Assembly (NCBI GenBank): GCA_965221505.1
Contig: CBDCSI010000001.1
Coordinates: 2,727,461-2,791,460, forward strand
DNA: 64,000 bases
Source: CAZPXZ01 sp965221505
Lineage (GTDB): Bacteria > Pseudomonadota > Alphaproteobacteria > Rhodobacterales > CAZPXZ01
Direction: 5' to 3'
Part shown: positions 57,701-63,700 of the stretch, piece after piece
Layout: the number at the start of each line of letters is the position of its first letter
Position numbering within the stretch: the stretch's first letter is position 1
Position numbers and translations under genes: made by a program
The notes under the pieces: generated by a model
What the model saw: only the letters and a program-made list of their open reading frames with translations
Told to the model about the DNA's origin: nothing
The model's database searches: none

Positions 57701-60700
57701 TAGACGCCGATCCGAAACTCGATCGCCGCCGACTCGTCGTCGTCTGCGGCATCCGTCGTGCCGTCGTCGTCCACGGCGAAGTATCGAAGCGCGTAGTTCC
57801 GGGGCAGGGTTTCCGTCACGGCCGATACGTCCACCGTGAAGGTCCGTGCGCTCGGATCGAAGGTCACGCCCGCCGGGAGCGGACTCCCGTCGCCACGTTC
57901 CAGGACGTAGGAAATGCCGCCCTCCCCGCCCGTCGCGATCGGCAGCGCCGCAGAGACGTAGTCCACCGTAACCCTCGGCAACGCCGGCGCCGTCGTGCTG
58001 ACCAGAACGGGAACCGAATCCGCCCTCGCAGGTGTGGCGGACACCTCGCCGGACTGGGTGCCTTCCCCCGACGAGTTGACGGCACGAACCCGGAACGTGT
58101 ACGTCGTGCCGTTGGTCAAGCCAAGAACGCTGTAGCCTCCCGCGTTGATCTCGCCGACTGCACTCTGCGAAATGTCCATCCACGCGCCGTAGTCCAGACC
58201 TGCCGTCTTGCGCTGGTATTGCATCCTGAGGACACCCGGAATGACCGCCCAGGAAAGGCGGACCTGTGCGTCTCCAGACGTGGCCGATACTCCGACAGGC
58301 GAACTGGGCGTAGAGTCACGGACGTCGAATGCACAGGCCTCCGCATGAGCACCGGCACCGCCCGCGTTCAACGCCCGAACCTGGAAACAATACGCTTGGC
58401 CATTGGTCAAACCGAAAACCGTGACGGAACCATCGTTAGTGCCGCCCACCGCGCTGTCCGGGACGCGTGTCCAGGAACCGAAGGAAGTCCGACCGCTACT
58501 GCGCTGCCCCCAACGGTGTTCCATGACCGTTGTCCCCGTGACTGGGTCCCAGGAGAGACTTGCCTGTCCGTTGCCACCGACCGCCAACATATTGCTCGGT
58601 GCAGCGGGTGCGCCTGTTGGAATTCCCACTACTTCACCCGACTCCGGTCCGGTCCCAAGGGAGGTCACAACCCGAACTTTGAACCCATATGTAGTGCCGT
58701 TCGTGAGGCCGGCGATTTGGTAGCCGTTGTCGTTGCGCTCCCCGTCTGCGCTAAGCCACACGTCGATCCAAGGTCCGAACGCTCCGGTTCCGGTTCGCTG
58801 CTGATATTGCCACTTGACAGCGGAAGGCGTGCGATTCCATTGAAGCTCGACTACCCCGTCGCGTCCCAGCGCCGCAAGAGTCGGAGGTGTTCGCGGAAGC
58901 GACGGCGGTGCCATCGGGGTAGCTGCCTGCTCCCGAGATGCTCTCCCATTCCCGGAACTGTTGATTGCGCGGACTTGGAAGCGGTATTCGACACCATTTG
59001 TCAATTGACCCACTTCGAACGAGGTGGTGGCGGATCCGCTGCCGGGGATCGCCTGCCAGGCTCCCCACGCTGACGCGTTGCCGGACTGGAGCCGGTACTC
59101 CCAGCCCGTCGCGTTGGCGAGTGCGTCCCAGGAAAGGTCTGCAGCGCCGTCCTTCCAGGTTGCCTGGAAACCCGACGGTCGGGTCGGCGCACCCGTCGGT
59201 GGGGAATTCGAGGGCGTTCCGTAGACGACCGCCCACGCGCTTTGCGCATTCTTCGAATTCACCGCTGCAAGTTCCAGTCGATACCGTCGGTCGTTGGGGA
59301 GCGACGCAACGGTATGTGAGAGAGTATCTCCCGACGTAATCGGCGTTATTGACGAGAAAACGCCGTCGAACATCATCCACCAAGCGGAAACCGTATAGTC
59401 TGGCTTGGTCCAGGAAAAAGTGAGCGTTCTGTCCCCTTCGGAAACGTCTATACTGATGGGTGGGCCGATAATCACGTCCCTCGGCGACGAAATCGAGCCG
59501 ATCCCGTGGGAGTTTATGCCGTACAGCTCAAATTCGTACGCATCGCCGTTGGTGAGGCTCCCGAACGTAACGGTGCGCTCTCTACTGCCGCCCGTGTACG
59601 TGAGAGTATTCCACCAGCTCGACCCGACTCGCCGTACTCTCAGCTTCCACTCGGCAACATATGGATCCTCGGCGGCCGGTTTCCAGCGAGCGACCACATG
59701 GCGGTCCCCGGGGCGCAAATCCAGGTGAGTCCGGTTTGGTCGCTGTCCAGCCAGCAATGGTGGCGCATCTACGAGTATCTGGAAGGAAAGGGAGGCTTCG
59801 TCGCCATCCGCGTCAGTGGCAGTGTAGCTGTAGTGAGTCGTCGCGGACGCCACAGCCGGGGCGCCCTTCAAGGTGCGGTCCTCCGGATCAAAGGTCACTC
59901 CGTCGGGCAAGTCCGGCGCCAACGAATAACGGAGCGTGCCGTTTCCGCCTCTTGCAGCCGGCAGTGTAAGCGTCGCCACCGCATCGCCGAGAATCCAGCT
60001 CTGGTCGTCCACTATTGCGCTGTCGAAGACCGGAACTCGATTCGACGCAGCTACGGCAATCGTGAACGTCAGGACAGACGAGTCACCATCCGAATCTGTT
60101 GCCGTTAGCGAGTACTGTGTCGCAACCTGCGCGGCCGACGGCGTCCCAACGACCCTTCGAGTTGTGGAGTCAAACGACAGCCCGGCCGGCAGATTGGGCG
60201 ACAGCGCATAAACCAGTTCGCCGTTTCCGCCTGACGCCGACGGCAAGGTCAGTCCTTCCGTCAGTGCAGAATTCTGCGCCCAAATCTGATCCGGAACCTG
60301 TATGCCGCCGAAGGTGGGCATCCGGTCTGCCGCCTGCACCCCGATCCGAAAGGATATCGTCGCCTGGCTGCCGTCACTGTCGGTTGCCGCGTAAACGAAC
60401 TTCGTCGCCGCCTGCGACGACGATGGAGTTCCGCTGATTCGACGTGTAGTACCATCAAAGGTCAACCCGGCCGGGAGTGACGGCGTCAACGTGTAATCCA
60501 GGCTTCCGTCCCCACCCGACGCCTCGGGAAGCGTCACCGCCAGAATCTGCGTATCCTCGACCATGTCCTGATCGGCAATGGTCGCAGAACCGAAGGAGGG
60601 AACGCCGTCCACCTCGAGAGAGAAGGTCAGCACAGATTCGTCAGCGGCAGAGACATGATTGTCCCGATCCGCGGCCGTCAATGCGTACGTCGTACGTGTA

Positions 60701-63700
60701 AGCGCCTGTGTCGGCGTACCGCTGAGAGTCCTCGAAATCGGGTCGAATGTGAGCCCCTCCGGAAGCGCGGGCGTCAGGGAATAGGAAGTCGGACCGTTGC
60801 CGGCGGATTCGACTGCGGGCGGGGTAACCGGCGAGATGGGTACGTACTGCGTCGCGGCCACCAGACTGACCGAAGCGCCTGTTGCGAAGGCCGGGTGGCG
60901 ATCCGCTTCAACGAGGAAACTGAACTCGATGGCAGCGGACTCGTCGTCGTCTGCAGTGTCTGAAGTGCCGTCGTCATCCACCGCATAGTATCGCAGTGCG
61001 TAGGTTCGGGGCAGCGAGTCCGTCAGGGCAGATGCGTCTAAAGACAAGCGTCGCGAACTCTCGTCAAAGGAAGCACCAGCAGGAAGCGAACTCCCATCGC
61101 CTTGTTCCAGGGCGTAGGAGATACCTCCGTCTGCACCCTTTGCGATCGGGAGCGACGAAGAAGTGTCGTCTACCGTGATTGTCGGCAACACCGGCGCCTC
61201 GGTACTGACCAGTACAGGAACGGAATCCGCGCTCACCGGCGTTGCGGAGACTTCGCCCGACTGGTTTCCTGCCCCCACTGCGTTCACGGCCCGAACACGG
61301 AAGAAGTGCGTTGTTCCGTTGGTTAAACCCAATACGCTGTAGCCACTAGCGTTGATCCCACTGTTCGCGCTTTCCGGGATGTCCGTCCAGTCGCCATACT
61401 CCTCACCGGCCGACTTCCGCTGGTACTCCATCCTGAGCACGCCCGGAATGACCGCCCAAGCAAGTCGTACCCGCGAATCGCCCGGAGTCGCCGCTACTCC
61501 CACGGGGGAGTACGGCGCAGCGTCATGGACGTACGCACATGCTTCGGTATGGGCGCCTACGCCAATCGCGTTCAACGCCCGTACCTGGAAGCAATATTGC
61601 CTATTGTTGGTCAAGCCCCGTATCGCGGAGAAACCGTCATTCTCTTCGCCCGCTGCACCGTTCGGAACTACTGTCCAGACTCCGAACGAGGTGCTACCGT
61701 TACTGTGCTGCCCCCAGCGGTGGTGCATGACAATTGTCCCAGGAACCGAATCCCACGTGAGAATTGCCTGGCCGTCGCCTGCGACTGCCCTTACGTTACT
61801 CGGAGCGCTAGGCACTCCGGTCGGTATCGCGATCGCTTCTTCTGAAGCCGGCCCTGTCCCGAGGGAAGTCACAACCCGGATCCTGAACCCGTAGGACGTG
61901 CCGTTCGAGACGCCTGCAATACGATAGCTGTTGTCGTTCGGCTCCCCGTCCGCGCTCCGCGGAATGTCGATCCAGGGACTGATTGCCCCGAGGTCGGTCC
62001 TTTGTCGGAATTGCCATTTTTGGGCATCGGGAATGGGGATCCAGTGGAGTTCCACCTGGCCGTCCAGCCCCAGCGCCGAAAGGGCAGGTGGTGTTGTCGG
62101 CACGGATGGAGGTGCCTTCGGTGTGGCCGCCCGTTCGCTGGAAGCAATACCCTTTCCGAAAGCGTTGACGGCGCGAATCTGGAATCGGTATTCGGTACCG
62201 TTGGTCAACTGCCCAACCTGGAAGGATGTAGTCGAAGAGCCGCTATCGGAAATGGACTCCCACGCTCCCCATCTCTTCCATGTCGTGTCGCTGCCGCCTA
62301 GTTGCCGGTATTCCCAACCGGTGGCCTCCTCGATCGCATCCCAGGCAAGGCCGACCGCGGCGTCACCAGGGACGGCAACGAAGCCGGACGGAAGGCCCGG
62401 CGCCCCAGAGGGCACGCTGGCCGAAGGCGTTCCGTTCAATACGGCGATAGCGCCGCCTCCGATTCCAGAGCGCGAGTGATACAACTCCAAACGATATCGC
62501 CGGCCGTTGGTCAGAGACGAAATACCGCCGTGGGAGCTAATCGTGTGCGAGAGCGTGTTACCGCTCTTGCTGGGCGTGATCGACTGATAGAAGTTGTCCA
62601 CGAACAAGCCCCAGTCGGAGATCGTATAGCCCGGATCGGTCCACGCAAGTGTAAGCGAACGGTCCCCTTCCACCAAGACTACTTCGGGCGCAGGTCCGAC
62701 AATTGCCCCTGAACTACTGGTGACGCCCGTTCCGGCGTCATTGGTGCCAAAGAGCTCATAGCGGTATCCGTCTCCGTTCGTCAGGTTTCCGAAGGTTACG
62801 GAGTGCGCTTGAGTGCCACCCGGATAAGTGCGGGTACTCCACCAACTCGATCCCTCGCGCTTGGATCTCAACGTCCATTCCGTAACGTGCGGGTCCCCTT
62901 CCGTCCATTCCCAGCGAACTACCACGCGCCTGTCCCCGGGGTCCACATACAGCGGAGAATACGCGGGGCGTTGGTCCATAACGGCGGGATTGGCCGTCAC
63001 CGTCACATGAAACGAGAGCGACGCTTCGTCGCCGTCCGCATCGGTTGCGGTAAGACTGTAGTGCCGCGACAGCAACGAACCCGTCGGCGCTCCGCGCAGG
63101 ACGCGGGTATTCGGATCAAACGTCACCCCGTCGGGCAAGTCCGGAGTCAACGCGTAGCGAATCGTTCCGTTGCCGCCGCTTGCCGCCGGCAACGTGAAAG
63201 CAGGGAAAGGTACGCCGAGCCGCCAGGTACGGTCTTCCACCACATAACTCCCGAATGCAGGGTATCTGTCCGTTGCGGAAACGGAAATGCTGAACGTGAG
63301 TGCTGACACGTCGCCATCCGAATCGGTCGCCGTGAGCGAGTACTGGGTTGGCGACTGAACCGCCGAGGGCGTTCCAGCAATCTCTCGCGTCGTGGGATCG
63401 AACTGTAGACCTTCGGGAAGAACAGGCGTCAGCATGTAGATCAGCGTGCCATTGCCGCCAGTCGCCATTGGCAGACCAAATCCGCTGACCAACTCGAAAT
63501 TCTGCGCCCACACTTGGTCCGATACGGCCGCTCCGGCGAACGAGGGCACGCGGTCCCTCGCATCGACCGACATGGAGAAGGCAATCGTCGCCTGATCGCC
63601 GTCCTCGTCCGTCGCTGCATAGACGATGGTCGCCTCCATATGCTCCGAAGACGGCGTGCCGCTGATCCGGCGGTTAGACGAATCGAAACTGAGCCCGGCC